Virus record (IMG/VR): IMGVR_UViG_3300048833_000118
Coordinates: 1-41,606 of that record
Strand: one strand, 5' to 3'
Length of the DNA stretch: 41,606 nucleotides
Source of the DNA: a virus
The notes under the pieces were generated by a model. That model was not told the origin of the DNA and made no database searches. It saw nothing but the letters and a program-made list of their open reading frames with translations. Shown in pieces: positions 15,935 to 26,207 of this stretch (its first letter is position 1; every line of letters starts with the position of its first letter). A program made the position numbers and the translations under genes.

Positions 15935-17107
15935 TCACCCCTGCAATCCGAACATCTGCATGACCTTGTACGCCTGCTTGCCGTACTCGTTCCACGCGTT
16001 CTGCGTGAACTGGTAGCGGGAGTCCTTCTTGATCTCCTGCTCGAACTGCCACAGCGGCAGGTGCGCCGCCTGGCCCTTCTCGTCGACCGCCTGGATCGCG
16101 CGCGCGATGGACGGGTCGTTCACCTTCACGTCCGACTCGGGGATCTCGAGGAGCTTCGCCATCGTCGCCGTGTACGGCGCCGCCAGGTCCCGCACGCTCT
16201 TGCCCGCCCGGATGTCGTCGGCGAACCCCGGGTACGCCGGCGCCACGTACTTGTCGCGCAGCTCGCCGAGCACCTCGTCCGCCGACACCGTGCCCTCGGC
16301 GATGGCCTTGGCCTGCTTGCCGATGAAGTCCTCGGTGAGGTTGATGCCGTTGTCCTCCGCGAACCCGCGGAGCGCCGTCACGGTCTGATCGAACGCGCCC
16401 GACGCCTGCGCCGGGCCGGAGTCCTTGCCCGTGTACGCGCCGCCCTGCTGCTGCCCGAGCGCCACGCGCGGGGCGATGGCGTCCTGCCACGTCTTGCCGT
16501 TGAGGTTGCCGAGCTCCATCGCGGAGCGCAGCGCCGAGAGATCCTCGGGCGCCAGGTCACCGTTGAGCACCGGCTTCTGCCCGCCGTAGTACCCGGCGAA
16601 CCACAGCGCCTTCTTCCACTCGACGCGGGCTTCCTCGTTCTGATCCGCCCACTCGGTGTATTCGTTGCCCGCCGTGTAGCCGGGCGCCTTGCCCGCCGCG
16701 ACCCCGCCGTCCGTCGTGGTGAGCCACGGCGTGTACCCGGACGGGGCGCCCGTGAGCGCCGTGGTGCCGTCGAAGCCGATGAGGCCGTTCGCCCCGGTGG
16801 CCGGCATGGTGCCCGCTCGGGACATCGCCTCGTTCGCAGCGTTCGGCCCGCTCGAGGCGGGAGCGACGCCGGCTGCCGCCGGCTGCAGCGGAGCGTTGTC
16901 CGCCGGGCGCAGCGGGGAGGTGTCCGAGGGGGTGCCCCGGTCCTCCTGCGCGACGCGCCACGCCGCCCACTCCTCGTACGACATCAGCGGGGGACGTGCG
17001 GGAGCGGCCGGGCCGACGAGCGGCGACGCCGGCATCGGCATCGCCTTGTAGTCGGCGACGTACTCCTCGTACGCGACCCGGTTCTCCTCGTCACGATCGG
17101 TTGCCAT
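15935..17107 (-). CDS. Probable internal virion protein
   Basis: 390 residues beginning MATDRDEENRVAYEEYVADY. A Pro/Ala-rich N-terminal third is followed by a helical region with WQDAIAPRVALGQQQGG and a C-terminus rich in Gln, Lys and Tyr. ATG 17107 overlaps the stop of the giant protein gene as TGATG, with AAGG five bases upstream. Tight coupling to the giant protein suggests they act together, perhaps as parts of the ejection apparatus. No domain is recognised. Confidence 0.65.
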   Translation of the reverse strand: MATDRDEENRVAYEEYVADYKAMPMPASPLVGPAAPARPPLMSYEEWAAWRVAQEDRGTPSDTSPLRPADNAPLQPAAAGVAPASSGPNAANEAMSRAGTMPATGANGLIGFDGTTALTGAPSGYTPWLTTTDGGVAAGKAPGYTAGNEYTEWADQNEEARVEWKKALWFAGYYGGQKPVLNGDLAPEDLSALRSAMELGNLNGKTWQDAIAPRVALGQQQGGAYTGKDSGPAQASGAFDQTVTALRGFAEDNGINLTEDFIGKQAKAIAEGTVSADEVLGELRDKYVAPAYPGFADDIRAGKSVRDLAAPYTATMAKLLEIPESDVKVNDPSIARAIQAVDEKGQAAHLPLWQFEQEIKKDSRYQFTQNAWNEYGKQAYKVMQMFGLQG

Positions 17108-20100
17108 CAGTCCTTCACCTCTCCACGGAACACGCGGGTCCACATCACGAGGAACTCGGGGTACTGCAACGCGAGCTCCTCGCCCTGCTCACGGAGCCAC
17201 GCGCGCAGGGGCGCGTCACCCTCGCCACCGAGAGCGCCGCCGCCGGCCGCGGCGACCGCCTGGTCACGGAGCCGGAGGTACACGTCGGCCGCGTGCCCCG
17301 CCTCGGTCTTGCTCAGCTCGGGCGTCTCGAGCGCCGACCGGATCTCCGACACCGCGACGTTCCGCCCGTTCAGGGTGCGCTGCGACTGCGGCACATCGGA
17401 GTAGTCCTTGCGGAGCTGCTTTTCCGACACGTCGTACTGGTCCTGGGTGATCTCGCCGCGCACGAGCTTCCGCTCGAGCTGCCCCATCTGCGCCTCGAAC
17501 AGCAGGCCGTTGGAGTAGTCGACGATCTCGCCCGGGTCGAGCGCCGGGTTGCTGCCGCGCTTCCGCGCCCACCGGTCCATGTACGCCGAGTACCCGCCGC
17601 CCGGGAGGAACAGCGACAGCACGGAGCCGTGCTCGTCCGCCACGCCCGGGTTGTCCTTCACGAAATGGTACGCCTGGTCGGTCGGCTGGTAGCCGAACTC
17701 CCGATTGGGGAGCATGGTGAGCAGCGGCTCGACGCCGTACTTGTCGACGAGCTCGGCCATCGCCTCCTCGCGCGAACCGGTCGCCACCGCGAGGTCGTTG
17801 AACTCCCGCGTCAGGGTCGGCTGCGAGAGGTTGTTGCCGTTCCGGTCCTGCACGTACACCTGCGGCTGCAGCGAGCCGGCGCTCATGTTCTGCAGCAGAC
17901 CCTTGCCGAACGTGAGGCCGTGCGCGAGCGCGTTGGCGTCACGCAGCAGGCGAGCCTGCGAGTCCGAGTCCATGAAGCCCTGGTCGTTGAGGTAACGCTC
18001 GGGGTGCTTCGAGAACAGCGCCGCCATCGACGGCTTCACGTACTTGGTGACCCGCTCCTGGAACCCGGGGACGCCGGCACCCGCGAGCACGGTGCCGAAC
18101 CACCCGGGCACCATCGCCTCGAGCACGCCGGGGTCCCGGTCGGGGTCGACGTTCGTGTACGGGACGAGCACCCGCTTCATCCAGTCCGGCACCGCCGCCT
18201 GGTAGGTGTCGCTGCCGTCGAGCATCGTCGCCGGGATGCTGATGGCCGGGCCGACGCCCGGGAGCATCCCGTTCTGAAAGAGGAGGTTGAACGACGACAC
18301 GGGCGACGCGGCACCGGTGGCACCCGGGTCGATCGGTGCACCGCCGTGCGCCATCGACGCGAGCGAGCCGATCGCAGCGAGCACGCTGCCGACGACCGGG
18401 ATACCGACCATCTGCTGCCCGGTCGTGGGGTCGGTGTAGAACAGCGCGTCGTCCGGGTTGGACGGGTCGTCCGTCAGCCACGCCGTGCCCTCGCCCTGGC
18501 CGGCGCGGTACACGAGCCCGGCCTTGTAAACCTGCTTCGGCTTCTTGACCGCGAGCCGGCCCCACGTGCGGAGGCTGTTCGCCCACGCCTGCGCGAACGG
18601 CGACGCGAGGCGGAGAGCGTGCCCGAACGCGTTGCGCTTCTGCGCGTCGTAGAACAGGTCCCGCACCTGGCGGACGCCGTACTCGTCGGTGACGTTCTTG
18701 AGGTCGTCGATCGTGAACGCCCCGTCGCCGTCCGCGGCCTTCGCCGCACGGCGCACCTCGTTGAGGGTGCGCTTCGCCCACGAGCCGTAGAACCCGCCGC
18801 CGAGCGTCTCCTCCGCCGTGGCGAGCACCTTCTGCGCGTCCTCGGGGGAGAGCGCGCGCACGAGCTGTGCGGTGCGGTCCCACTTCGCGTAGCGGAACTC
18901 CGGCAGGTAGCCGAGGTCCTTCTCGATGACGCTGCTCATGTGGAAGAACGCGTCGGTCGCGCCCTCCACCCGCTGCGCGAACGCGTTGCCGGCGCTCCGG
19001 TCAGCCCACACGGGAGCGTTGACCTGCTGCACCGGGAACGCCGGGTCGCCGATCGAGTCCTTCGACACGGAGCGGAGCAGACGCGCCGTCTCGTCCCGCT
19101 TCTCGAGGAACGACGTGGCAGCCTTCACGCCCTGCCCGTCCGGCAGGTCGTCGGCGACCTTCCGGCCGATCACGTGCTCCACGATCGTCGGGTCCAGGTC
19201 CAGCGTCGTACGCCGCCAGCGGGACGCGAGGCTCACGGCCTCCCCGCCGAACAGGTACGCGCGCAGGTCGTCCTGGTTGACGATGCGCTCCGACAGGGTG
19301 GGGGAGAGGTCGCGGAGCCGGTCGAGCCGGGCCTTGCCCGGGCCGGACCACAGGTAGTCGACGAGGGCAGCCTCACGGTCGAGGATGCCGGTCGCCTTCA
19401 CGTGGTCGTCGAGCGCCTTGAGGCGCTGCCCGGTGAGCACCTTGAGCACGTCGGACGCCATCGGCGACGCCCACATCTTCCCGAGCTCGTTCGCCCAGCC
19501 GCGGAAGAACAGGGGGTGGTCGGTGCCGACCGGCACCTCGCCGAGACGCATCGCACGCCCGGGGGAGCCGGGGTCGAGCAGGCTCGTGTCGCGGGCGGCG
19601 ACACGGTTGAACCCGTCCCAGCCCTCCGCCATGAGTGCGTCCTCGCCGTCGAGCTTCTCGAACGGCCGGCCGTCCACGTCGTGATCGGCGCGCTCCGCCT
19701 TGTTGATGAGCCGGCCGATCGCGCTGTTCGGGTCGAGCCGGTGCGACAGCGCGAGCGCCGCCAGACCGTGCGGCGACGTGAACACCGACGGGTGCTGCGT
19801 GAGGTACATGCGCGCCTGGATGTCCGCCATGTTGCGGATCACGTAGCCGCCGCGGAACGCGAGCACGCTCGTGCGCCAGAACTTGTCGAACACGGCGTCC
19901 GACGCCTCCATCACAGCGCGCCGCGCCTCGGGGGTGCCGTTCGCTGCACGCTCGAGCGACTGCGCGCTCTTGAGCGCACGGCGCATTTCGCGCCAGTCCG
20001 GCGTCATCACGCGCGTCGACATCTCAGCCTCGAGCATCGCCACGTTCTTCGGCAGCGGCTGCCCGTTGAGGGTCAGCGGGGTGCCACCGTTCGCGGCACG

Positions 20101-23100
20101 AGCCTCGGCCGTGTACGACGTGAGGTTCCGCTGCCGCGCCATGCTCGCCTTGAGCGAGCCGACGAACTGCTCCGCGAGCTCGTCCGACAGCCCCTGCGCC
20201 TTCGCCGCGCGCAGCGCCGTGCCGTCGAGCATCTGATACCACACGGTGCGCCGGGCCTCGCTGGTCTGCGCCGCGAGCATCCGGTTGACCCACTCGTTGT
20301 GCCACTCCCGGCCCTCGGCGTTCCGGGTGGGGCGCCACAGGCGCTCCATGTAGTTGATCGTGTCGGAGACGAGGTTGACCATGCCCTCGTGGTCCTCGAT
20401 GTGGCGCGCGGACGCCCACGGCACGTTGCGCCGTGCAGCGGCGGTGCCCCACTCGGTGCCCTTGGCGAACACGCCGAACGCCTTGCCGTACGCCGTCAGC
20501 ATCTTCTCCGGGTCCTGCCCGTTCATCGCCGCGCGAGCGACGATGCGGAGGCCACGGAGCTTGCCGGTCGTCTCGTCGAGCATCCCGCGGCCGGCGTACC
20601 GGACGAACACGGCACGAGCGTCGTCGACCGTCTTGGCCGCGGCGAGCTCGTTCACCATCTGCACCGGGAGCTTGCCGCGCGTCAGCGTGTGCAGGGTCGC
20701 CGGGTTGTCGAGCGCCGTGATGGCCCGGTACAGCGGCTCCGCGTCGGTGCCGGTGAGGAACGCGATGCCCTTGTCCAGGTCGGCCACGTCGGTGCCGTCC
20801 GCGGTCTTGCGGAGCCCGGCGATGTCCTGCAGGAACTGCAGGTGAGCGTTCGCGTCCGCCGCCGGCGGCAGGGGAGCGCCGACGCCGGCACGGCGGGACG
20901 CCTCCTCGGTGATGAGGCGGACGACCGCGAGGGACTCGTCCCGGTCGGCGACGCGCACACCGACCTGATCGGTGGCCTCCTTGAGGCGACGCTGCAGCGA
21001 CGCGATGCGCGCGAGCTGCCGCTTCACAGCCTGCGCCTCGAGCCCCTCGACCCGGGTGGCGGACAGGTCCGCGCGCCGGCCGGCAGCGTTGATGGGGCGC
21101 TCGTCGGTGAGCTTCTTGTACGCCGCCTGCGCGGCGGCGAGCTCGGACTGCAGGGCAGCCGTCTCCTCGCCGTACAGGCCGGACGCGTACGCCAGCGTGT
21201 CGGCGTGGCTCTCGGCCTCGAAGTGCGCCTGCTGCACGCCCTTGCCGCGGCCGGCGGGGGCGAGCCCCTGCACTCCGTCGATGACGACGCCGTGCTCGAG
21301 CAGGTCGTCGTTCAGGCGCATCATCAGCCCGTCGATGCGGAGCTGCTCCACGCCGGCCGTCTCGAGCGCGTTGCCCAGGCGGAGGACAGCCTCCTTCGGG
21401 GTGCCGACGCCATCAAACACGCTGCCGGGGATGGGGACGCCGGCAGCCTCCTCGAGGCGGGGGAGCACCTCGTACAGCGCGCCGAGCGCCTTCTCGGTGG
21501 CGCCCGCGTCGTCGCCGTCGATGACGGACACGACCGGACCCTTCGGTGCCTCGTCGGCCGCGGCGATGGCCTCGCCGCGCGCGTCGTCGGCGTGCTTCTC
21601 GAGCGCGCTGGCGGTGTCGTCCTTGGTCTGCTTCCACGGGATGCGGACGTACCGGACGCCCTTCTCCTTGCCGGGCAGGAGCTGCGACGCGCGCTCGTAC
21701 TCGCCGATCAGCCACGACGACCCGCCGCGCGCGTGCGCCTCAGCCTGGTCGGTGATGCCGTGGCGCGTGAGAGCGAACACGTGCTCGGCCGGCGCGAGCC
21801 CACCGCCGGACGCCTGCTCGAGCTGGCGCTTGATGACGGACAGCGGGATGAGCCCGTGCTTCTCGTAGACGTTGCGCTGCGGGAGCGACAGCCACGACAG
21901 GATCTCGCCGTCGGCCTCGGCGTGCTGCGAGTCGTACGCCTCACGCTCGGTGGCGAGGCGCCGCTGCGCCTCCTCGGTGATGGAGTCCTCGTCGATGCCG
22001 CGGAGCGCGCGCTTCTGCTCGTACGCCGCGACCCACGCCTTGCCGTCCTCGGTGAGCAGGTTCGAGTGCTCCGGCCGGGTCATGCCCTTCGACGCCGAGT
22101 AGTCGGTCGCGTAGTCCATGATCGAGTCGGCGAAGCCCTGCCGGCGCAGCTCCGGGTTGACCTCGATCATGGCGATTTCGCCCGTCTCGGTGTCCCACAT
22201 GATCTGCGCGGCCGGCTGGTCGTCCTTGTAGAACGCGACCGTGTGCAGGTTCGAGCCGAGCTCAGCGTCGGTGGCCGTGGTGGTCTTGACCGTGACGCCG
22301 GCCGGCACCTGCGGCTCCGGCACGGGGAGGATGTGGCCCTCGCCGAGCATGGTGTCGCGCAGCGTGCGCGCAGCCTCGGCCCCCTCGACGGCAGCGGTCA
22401 TCGTCGTGCGAGCCTCGTGCTCGGTTGCCTTGAGGGCAGCCTCGACCTCGAGCGCGTGCGAACGCCACTCCTCGACGGGGCGCTCCGCGAGGAGTGCCAT
22501 GTTGTCCGCCACGAGCGCGTCGACACGCGCCTGGTCCGCCGCCGCGGCAGCGCGCGCCTCGGGGAGCTTCACGACGATGTTCTCGAGCTGCTGCTGCTGC
22601 GCGAGCTTCAGCTCGTCCTCGATCGTGGTGACGCGCTTCCCCGCCACGTCCGCGGCAGCGGCAGCGTCGTACGCCTTGCCGGCCTCGGCCCGGGCAGCCG
22701 CGAGCGCGTCGTCGGCAGCGGCAGCGGCGGAGCCGACGCGCACAGCCTGCGCGCCCTTCGCCGCATCGACGCCCTGGACCGCCTTGAGCGCGGCCTTCGC
22801 CTCGCCGGCGCCGACGTACATCGACGGGTCGAACACGCGCGACGCCGCATCGACCGTGCCGGAGAGGATCGAGTACGGGGCGGAGCCCTTCTCGAGCTGC
22901 AGCGAGTTGGTGAGGCGCTGCCCGAGCGACGCACCGGTGCCACCGGCGATGTCGTTGTCGAGCCCCTCCTTCATCTTCGCGGCCGGGCTGTTCGGGTCGG
23001 TGAACCACCCGTCGCCCTGGTCGCCGTACCCGCCGGGCTGCCCGCCGTCCTGGATGCCGTACACCTGCGAGCCGAGGTCGGTGTTCGTGAACACGTCGCC

Positions 23101-23598
23101 GATGCCCACGCCCTCGGGCTGCGTGCCGTTCGCCTTGCCGGCGGCGTACGCCGCGGCGTTCATGCCCATCTGGAACGGCGCCTCGATGGCGTTGAACACG
23201 GTGCGCGAGGTCGCGCGCAGCAGACCCTGCACGCCCTCGTTCTGCTCGGTCTTGCGGTCCCGGGCCGCAGCCTGGATGCCGGCCGCGATGGCAGCGGCAC
23301 GCTGCTCGGTCGTCATGGCCGCGATCTGCTGCACCGACGGGTCGGTGGGCGGGGCACCGGTGGCGAGCGCCGCCACGGCAGCGTCGGGGGAGAGCCCCGG
23401 GTTCGCGGCAGCGAGCGCCTCGAGCGCAGCGGCCGAACCGGCGGGGGCGCCCGGCGCCAGGACGCCAGCGCGCGCCGCGGCGAGGTACTCGTCGTACGTC
23501 GCCGGGTTCAGGAAGGCAGGGTCGACCGCCGCGGAGGGAGCACCCTCGGAGGTGGTGGGCTGGCCGGAGCCGGGACGGTAGCTGCGTGCGTCGGCCAC
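17107..23598 (-). CDS. Giant 2,163-residue internal virion protein with embedded GNAT-like domain
   Basis: At 6.5 kb this gene fills about 16% of the genome. The N-terminal 500 residues are Ala-rich with long coiled-coil stretches. A GNAT-like acetyltransferase motif sits at about 445-500 (HTVAFYKDDQPAAQIMWDTE, then IEVNPELRRQGFADSIMDYA, giving the R-x-x-G-x-A acetyl-CoA loop). The rest is helical and beta-mixed without known catalytic motifs; no lysozyme or transglycosylase motif was seen. By size and position between portal and scaffold it should be the main ejection/core protein of a short-tailed phage. GTG 23598 is the start. Confidence 0.75.
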   Translation of the reverse strand: MADARSYRPGSGQPTTSEGAPSAAVDPAFLNPATYDEYLAAARAGVLAPGAPAGSAAALEALAAANPGLSPDAAVAALATGAPPTDPSVQQIAAMTTEQRAAAIAAGIQAAARDRKTEQNEGVQGLLRATSRTVFNAIEAPFQMGMNAAAYAAGKANGTQPEGVGIGDVFTNTDLGSQVYGIQDGGQPGGYGDQGDGWFTDPNSPAAKMKEGLDNDIAGGTGASLGQRLTNSLQLEKGSAPYSILSGTVDAASRVFDPSMYVGAGEAKAALKAVQGVDAAKGAQAVRVGSAAAAADDALAAARAEAGKAYDAAAAADVAGKRVTTIEDELKLAQQQQLENIVVKLPEARAAAAADQARVDALVADNMALLAERPVEEWRSHALEVEAALKATEHEARTTMTAAVEGAEAARTLRDTMLGEGHILPVPEPQVPAGVTVKTTTATDAELGSNLHTVAFYKDDQPAAQIMWDTETGEIAMIEVNPELRRQGFADSIMDYATDYSASKGMTRPEHSNLLTEDGKAWVAAYEQKRALRGIDEDSITEEAQRRLATEREAYDSQHAEADGEILSWLSLPQRNVYEKHGLIPLSVIKRQLEQASGGGLAPAEHVFALTRHGITDQAEAHARGGSSWLIGEYERASQLLPGKEKGVRYVRIPWKQTKDDTASALEKHADDARGEAIAAADEAPKGPVVSVIDGDDAGATEKALGALYEVLPRLEEAAGVPIPGSVFDGVGTPKEAVLRLGNALETAGVEQLRIDGLMMRLNDDLLEHGVVIDGVQGLAPAGRGKGVQQAHFEAESHADTLAYASGLYGEETAALQSELAAAQAAYKKLTDERPINAAGRRADLSATRVEGLEAQAVKRQLARIASLQRRLKEATDQVGVRVADRDESLAVVRLITEEASRRAGVGAPLPPAADANAHLQFLQDIAGLRKTADGTDVADLDKGIAFLTGTDAEPLYRAITALDNPATLHTLTRGKLPVQMVNELAAAKTVDDARAVFVRYAGRGMLDETTGKLRGLRIVARAAMNGQDPEKMLTAYGKAFGVFAKGTEWGTAAARRNVPWASARHIEDHEGMVNLVSDTINYMERLWRPTRNAEGREWHNEWVNRMLAAQTSEARRTVWYQMLDGTALRAAKAQGLSDELAEQFVGSLKASMARQRNLTSYTAEARAANGGTPLTLNGQPLPKNVAMLEAEMSTRVMTPDWREMRRALKSAQSLERAANGTPEARRAVMEASDAVFDKFWRTSVLAFRGGYVIRNMADIQARMYLTQHPSVFTSPHGLAALALSHRLDPNSAIGRLINKAERADHDVDGRPFEKLDGEDALMAEGWDGFNRVAARDTSLLDPGSPGRAMRLGEVPVGTDHPLFFRGWANELGKMWASPMASDVLKVLTGQRLKALDDHVKATGILDREAALVDYLWSGPGKARLDRLRDLSPTLSERIVNQDDLRAYLFGGEAVSLASRWRRTTLDLDPTIVEHVIGRKVADDLPDGQGVKAATSFLEKRDETARLLRSVSKDSIGDPAFPVQQVNAPVWADRSAGNAFAQRVEGATDAFFHMSSVIEKDLGYLPEFRYAKWDRTAQLVRALSPEDAQKVLATAEETLGGGFYGSWAKRTLNEVRRAAKAADGDGAFTIDDLKNVTDEYGVRQVRDLFYDAQKRNAFGHALRLASPFAQAWANSLRTWGRLAVKKPKQVYKAGLVYRAGQGEGTAWLTDDPSNPDDALFYTDPTTGQQMVGIPVVGSVLAAIGSLASMAHGGAPIDPGATGAASPVSSFNLLFQNGMLPGVGPAISIPATMLDGSDTYQAAVPDWMKRVLVPYTNVDPDRDPGVLEAMVPGWFGTVLAGAGVPGFQERVTKYVKPSMAALFSKHPERYLNDQGFMDSDSQARLLRDANALAHGLTFGKGLLQNMSAGSLQPQVYVQDRNGNNLSQPTLTREFNDLAVATGSREEAMAELVDKYGVEPLLTMLPNREFGYQPTDQAYHFVKDNPGVADEHGSVLSLFLPGGGYSAYMDRWARKRGSNPALDPGEIVDYSNGLLFEAQMGQLERKLVRGEITQDQYDVSEKQLRKDYSDVPQSQRTLNGRNVAVSEIRSALETPELSKTEAGHAADVYLRLRDQAVAAAGGGALGGEGDAPLRAWLREQGEELALQYPEFLVMWTRVFRGEVKD

Positions 23599-23601
23599 GG
23601 G

Positions 23602-24015
23602 TCAGCGCCCTTCTGCGTCGAGCTGGCTCACGAGCCCGGCCAGGGCGGGGGAGGGGTTCTGCGCGTACGCCGCCCGGACGGCGGCAGCCACGTGGTCCTG
23701 CTCGGGTGCGCCGTACGCGAGCACCTCGGGTCCCGCACCGGGACCGAACGGGGCGCCGTGCGTGATCGGCTCGTCGGGGCGCGCGGTCGGGGCGCCGAAG
23801 TTGAGCGACGGCGCGGCAGGTCCGCCGGCCATCGGGGCGCCACCCTGGATCTCCATGAGCTCGGTCCCCTCGCCGTACTCGGCGCCGCCGGTCCACCGGG
23901 GCGCCTGATGCTTCGTGTCTGCGGGTCCGCCGTCGGTGCGGCGAGAGAACTTGCCCGGCCCGGACACGGGCGCAGGGTTCTCGGGGCGGCGGTAGCCGCC
24001 GTGGCCGTTCGCCAT
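23602..24015 (-). CDS. Small Gly/Pro-rich protein downstream of the portal
   Basis: 137 residues, low complexity in the first 100 (Gly, Pro, Ala), ending in a short helix (AAAVRAAYAQNPSPALAGLV). ATG 24015 overlaps the upstream stop (TGATG). It sits between the portal region and the giant internal protein. Probably a minor virion or assembly protein; no family recognised. Confidence 0.7.
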   Translation of the reverse strand: MANGHGGYRRPENPAPVSGPGKFSRRTDGGPADTKHQAPRWTGGAEYGEGTELMEIQGGAPMAGGPAAPSLNFGAPTARPDEPITHGAPFGPGAGPEVLAYGAPEQDHVAAAVRAAYAQNPSPALAGLVSQLDAEGR

Positions 24016-24341
24016 CAGTCCTCGTCCTCGTCCCACTCGTCGTCGTCGTCCTCGAGGTCGTCCTCGTTGGGCACGCGAACGGGTGCGAACAGGGGCACGA
24101 CGCCGCTGGCGAGGGACTCGATCTCGAGCGCGGCCTGACGCATGAACGTCTCCTGCTGCTCGGCATGGTTGGCAGCGGCGAAGAACTCGACGGCAACCGC
24201 CCTTGCCAGTCCGACTCCGGCCTCGAGGAGGTTCGCCACGAAGTGCGCTCCGAACCCGACGAACGGCTGCCATTGCAGCGCCACCGCCGGTGCCTCGTCG
24301 CCGTCCTGGTCCACGTACAACGCCACCACCCCTGTCCGCAC
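24015..24341 (-). CDS. Small protein with very acidic C-terminus after the portal
   Basis: About 108 residues. A globular part (VDQDGDEAPAVALQWQPFVG, then AVAVEFFAAANHAEQQ) is followed by an acidic tail (EDDLEDDDDEWDEDED). The start is uncertain: GTG 24341 gives the longest sensible product, and GTG 24329 or 24326 are possible because AGGGG is nearby. The acidic tail could mimic DNA or act in assembly, but that is speculation. Confidence 0.65.
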   Translation of the reverse strand: MRTGVVALYVDQDGDEAPAVALQWQPFVGFGAHFVANLLEAGVGLARAVAVEFFAAANHAEQQETFMRQAALEIESLASGVVPLFAPVRVPNEDDLEDDDDEWDEDED

Positions 24342-24385
24342 CCGTGACGTACTAGGCGCGAGCAGGGGCGGGGTCGAACGTCCGG

Positions 24386-26197
24386 TCAGAACGCGACGCG
24401 GCGGGACACGCCGGCGCTGATCTGCGCCTGGCCGCGGGAGTCGAGCCCGGCGAGCATCATCTGCAGGTCCGGGCGCCCACCGGGCGCCTGCCCGGCCTGG
24501 CCGGGGGCGACGCCCTTGAGCAGTCCGGTGGGTCCGAGCCCGTACGGCGGCTGCCCGCCCTCGCCGCCACCCTCGGCACCCTCGGGCACCTCGGGGATCT
24601 CCGGCTCCTCGGGCGCGAACGCGTCCTCGATCGTGTCCTCGATCATCTTCCCCGCGCGCCGGCCGTCGATGACGACCTTGAGCCCACGGAGGATCTCCCT
24701 CGGGTCCTGCCCCTGCTGCGCGAGCACGGGGATGGCCTGCGCGTACCCGGCCATCGCCTGCTTGAGCGCCTCGCGGTAGTCCTCGATGTCGACCTTCCGC
24801 TCCTCCTCGCCAGCGTCCAGGTCCGCGGGCATCTGCCGGCGGAGGTAGTCGCGGCTGATGAGCTTCTCCGCCCGGGCCTGCAGCCCGAACACGAGCCACC
24901 GGTTCGGGTCCAGCCCGGCCATGAGGCCGAACTGCACGTCCACCGTGGTGTCGCCGGCGATGTCGCGGGACGGCTTGTACCGGATCTCGAACGGGGTGCC
25001 GTTCACCCGGCCCTCGAGCGTCTTGGTGACGTTCGGCCACACCTTCTCGTCGACCTCGAGCGCGAGCGCGAGCAGGTCGGCGTAGAACCGGGCGAGCACC
25101 GCCTGCGCGGTACGGACCTGCGTGTCCATCGTGCCCATGAGCGCCTGGACGCCGCGGCCGGTGATGACGCCGGCGTCGGTGTTGCCGGTGCGGACCTCCG
25201 GGTAGCGGGTGCCGATGCGGAGCTCGGAGTCGAGCTGCGCCTGCTCGCCGAACGCCTCGCGGGGCACGTCGAGCTTGATGCGACCCACGCCGGCAGGGTT
25301 CGAGGTGCGGATCACGGCGTCGGGGCCGAGGGGGATGTTCGGCACGTCCGTCGGCACGACGATCGGCGCCTGCACGCTCTTGTGCGCGGCCTCCATCGCC
25401 AGGAGCGCGAAGCGTGCCTTGGCGAGCTGGACGAACAGCACGTCGTCGAACTGCCCACGCTTCGAGCGGCCGGGGCGCTGCGCGACCCGCCACAGGCAGC
25501 GGCCGGCACGGTTCGGCACGTCGAGCAGGGTGATGCACCCGGCGCCGGCCTGGTTCTCGATCGACGGGACGAGCATCACGTCGCGCTCGTCGTCCTGGTA
25601 CTCGAGCACCTCGACCATGCTCTCGTCGCGGAGCCGGAAGTGCTCGTCGATCGACGCCCGGTGCTCGGGGTACTGCGCGCGCAGCTCGTCGGGCTCGATG
25701 AGGAACCGGCGGTACATGGCGTGCACGCGGCCGAACCGGTCGATCTCCGGGTAGCAGCCCGTCGGGTCCACGAGGTCGATGATCGGCGTCTGTCGCTCGT
25801 CGTCGATGATGATGCGGCCGGGCAGGAACCCGGCCGTGATGTAGTCGTCGGCCCCCGTGTACGCCTGCACCTGCAGGTCCGAGGTGCTGATGTAGCCCTG
25901 CACGATCTGCGTGCGGAGGTCCGCCTTGCGCTGGTCGCCGTCCTTCACCATGTGCGGGGACCGGCAGTTGACCGACGGCAGCGGCGCGATCGTCTCGCTG
26001 ATGTCGCGCGCGGCCACGTCGATCATGTTCGCCGTGATGGGCGCCTGGAACGGGCCGGTGTCGGGGAACAGGTCCGGGGCGATCTCAGCCATGCGCCCGT
26101 CGCGGACGGCGTACACCTGCGCCATCTTCGCGTCTCGACGCGCGTACCGGCTCTTGAGCCGGGTGAACCGGCCCACGATCTCCGCGTTGCTGCTCAC
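24386..26197 (-). CDS. Portal protein
   Basis: About 603 residues. It lies directly downstream of the large terminase, and its size and long alpha-helical segments (QAVLARFYADLLALALEVDE, and REALKQAMAGYAQAIPV) fit a podovirus portal, the dodecameric ring at the DNA-entry vertex. The C-terminal 90 residues are Pro/Gly-rich. GTG 26197 is preferred because GAGGGG lies six bases upstream; ATG 26203 is in frame but its ribosome site would abut it. No sequence motif proves the function. Confidence 0.78.
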   Translation of the reverse strand: MSSNAEIVGRFTRLKSRYARRDAKMAQVYAVRDGRMAEIAPDLFPDTGPFQAPITANMIDVAARDISETIAPLPSVNCRSPHMVKDGDQRKADLRTQIVQGYISTSDLQVQAYTGADDYITAGFLPGRIIIDDERQTPIIDLVDPTGCYPEIDRFGRVHAMYRRFLIEPDELRAQYPEHRASIDEHFRLRDESMVEVLEYQDDERDVMLVPSIENQAGAGCITLLDVPNRAGRCLWRVAQRPGRSKRGQFDDVLFVQLAKARFALLAMEAAHKSVQAPIVVPTDVPNIPLGPDAVIRTSNPAGVGRIKLDVPREAFGEQAQLDSELRIGTRYPEVRTGNTDAGVITGRGVQALMGTMDTQVRTAQAVLARFYADLLALALEVDEKVWPNVTKTLEGRVNGTPFEIRYKPSRDIAGDTTVDVQFGLMAGLDPNRWLVFGLQARAEKLISRDYLRRQMPADLDAGEEERKVDIEDYREALKQAMAGYAQAIPVLAQQGQDPREILRGLKVVIDGRRAGKMIEDTIEDAFAPEEPEIPEVPEGAEGGGEGGQPPYGLGPTGLLKGVAPGQAGQAPGGRPDLQMMLAGLDSRGQAQISAGVSRRVAF

Positions 26198-26207
26198 AAG
26201 CATCCCC

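Noticed and set aside
17107-23598. Giant protein as a tape-measure protein of a long-tailed phage
   Set aside because: No major tail protein, tail chaperone frameshift or tail-tube genes nearby. Capsid type, adaptor and nozzle order fit a podovirus.
16996-24138. Very long plus-strand open frame (2,380 codons) opposite the internal virion protein genes
   Set aside because: Arg/Leu/Val/His-rich low-quality product, no ribosome site, and opposite a better-supported gene set. In 70% GC DNA the antisense frame of GC3-rich genes is often open. The same applies to long plus-strand frames at 7467-8861, 10652-12625, 12477-14228 and 14876-17404.
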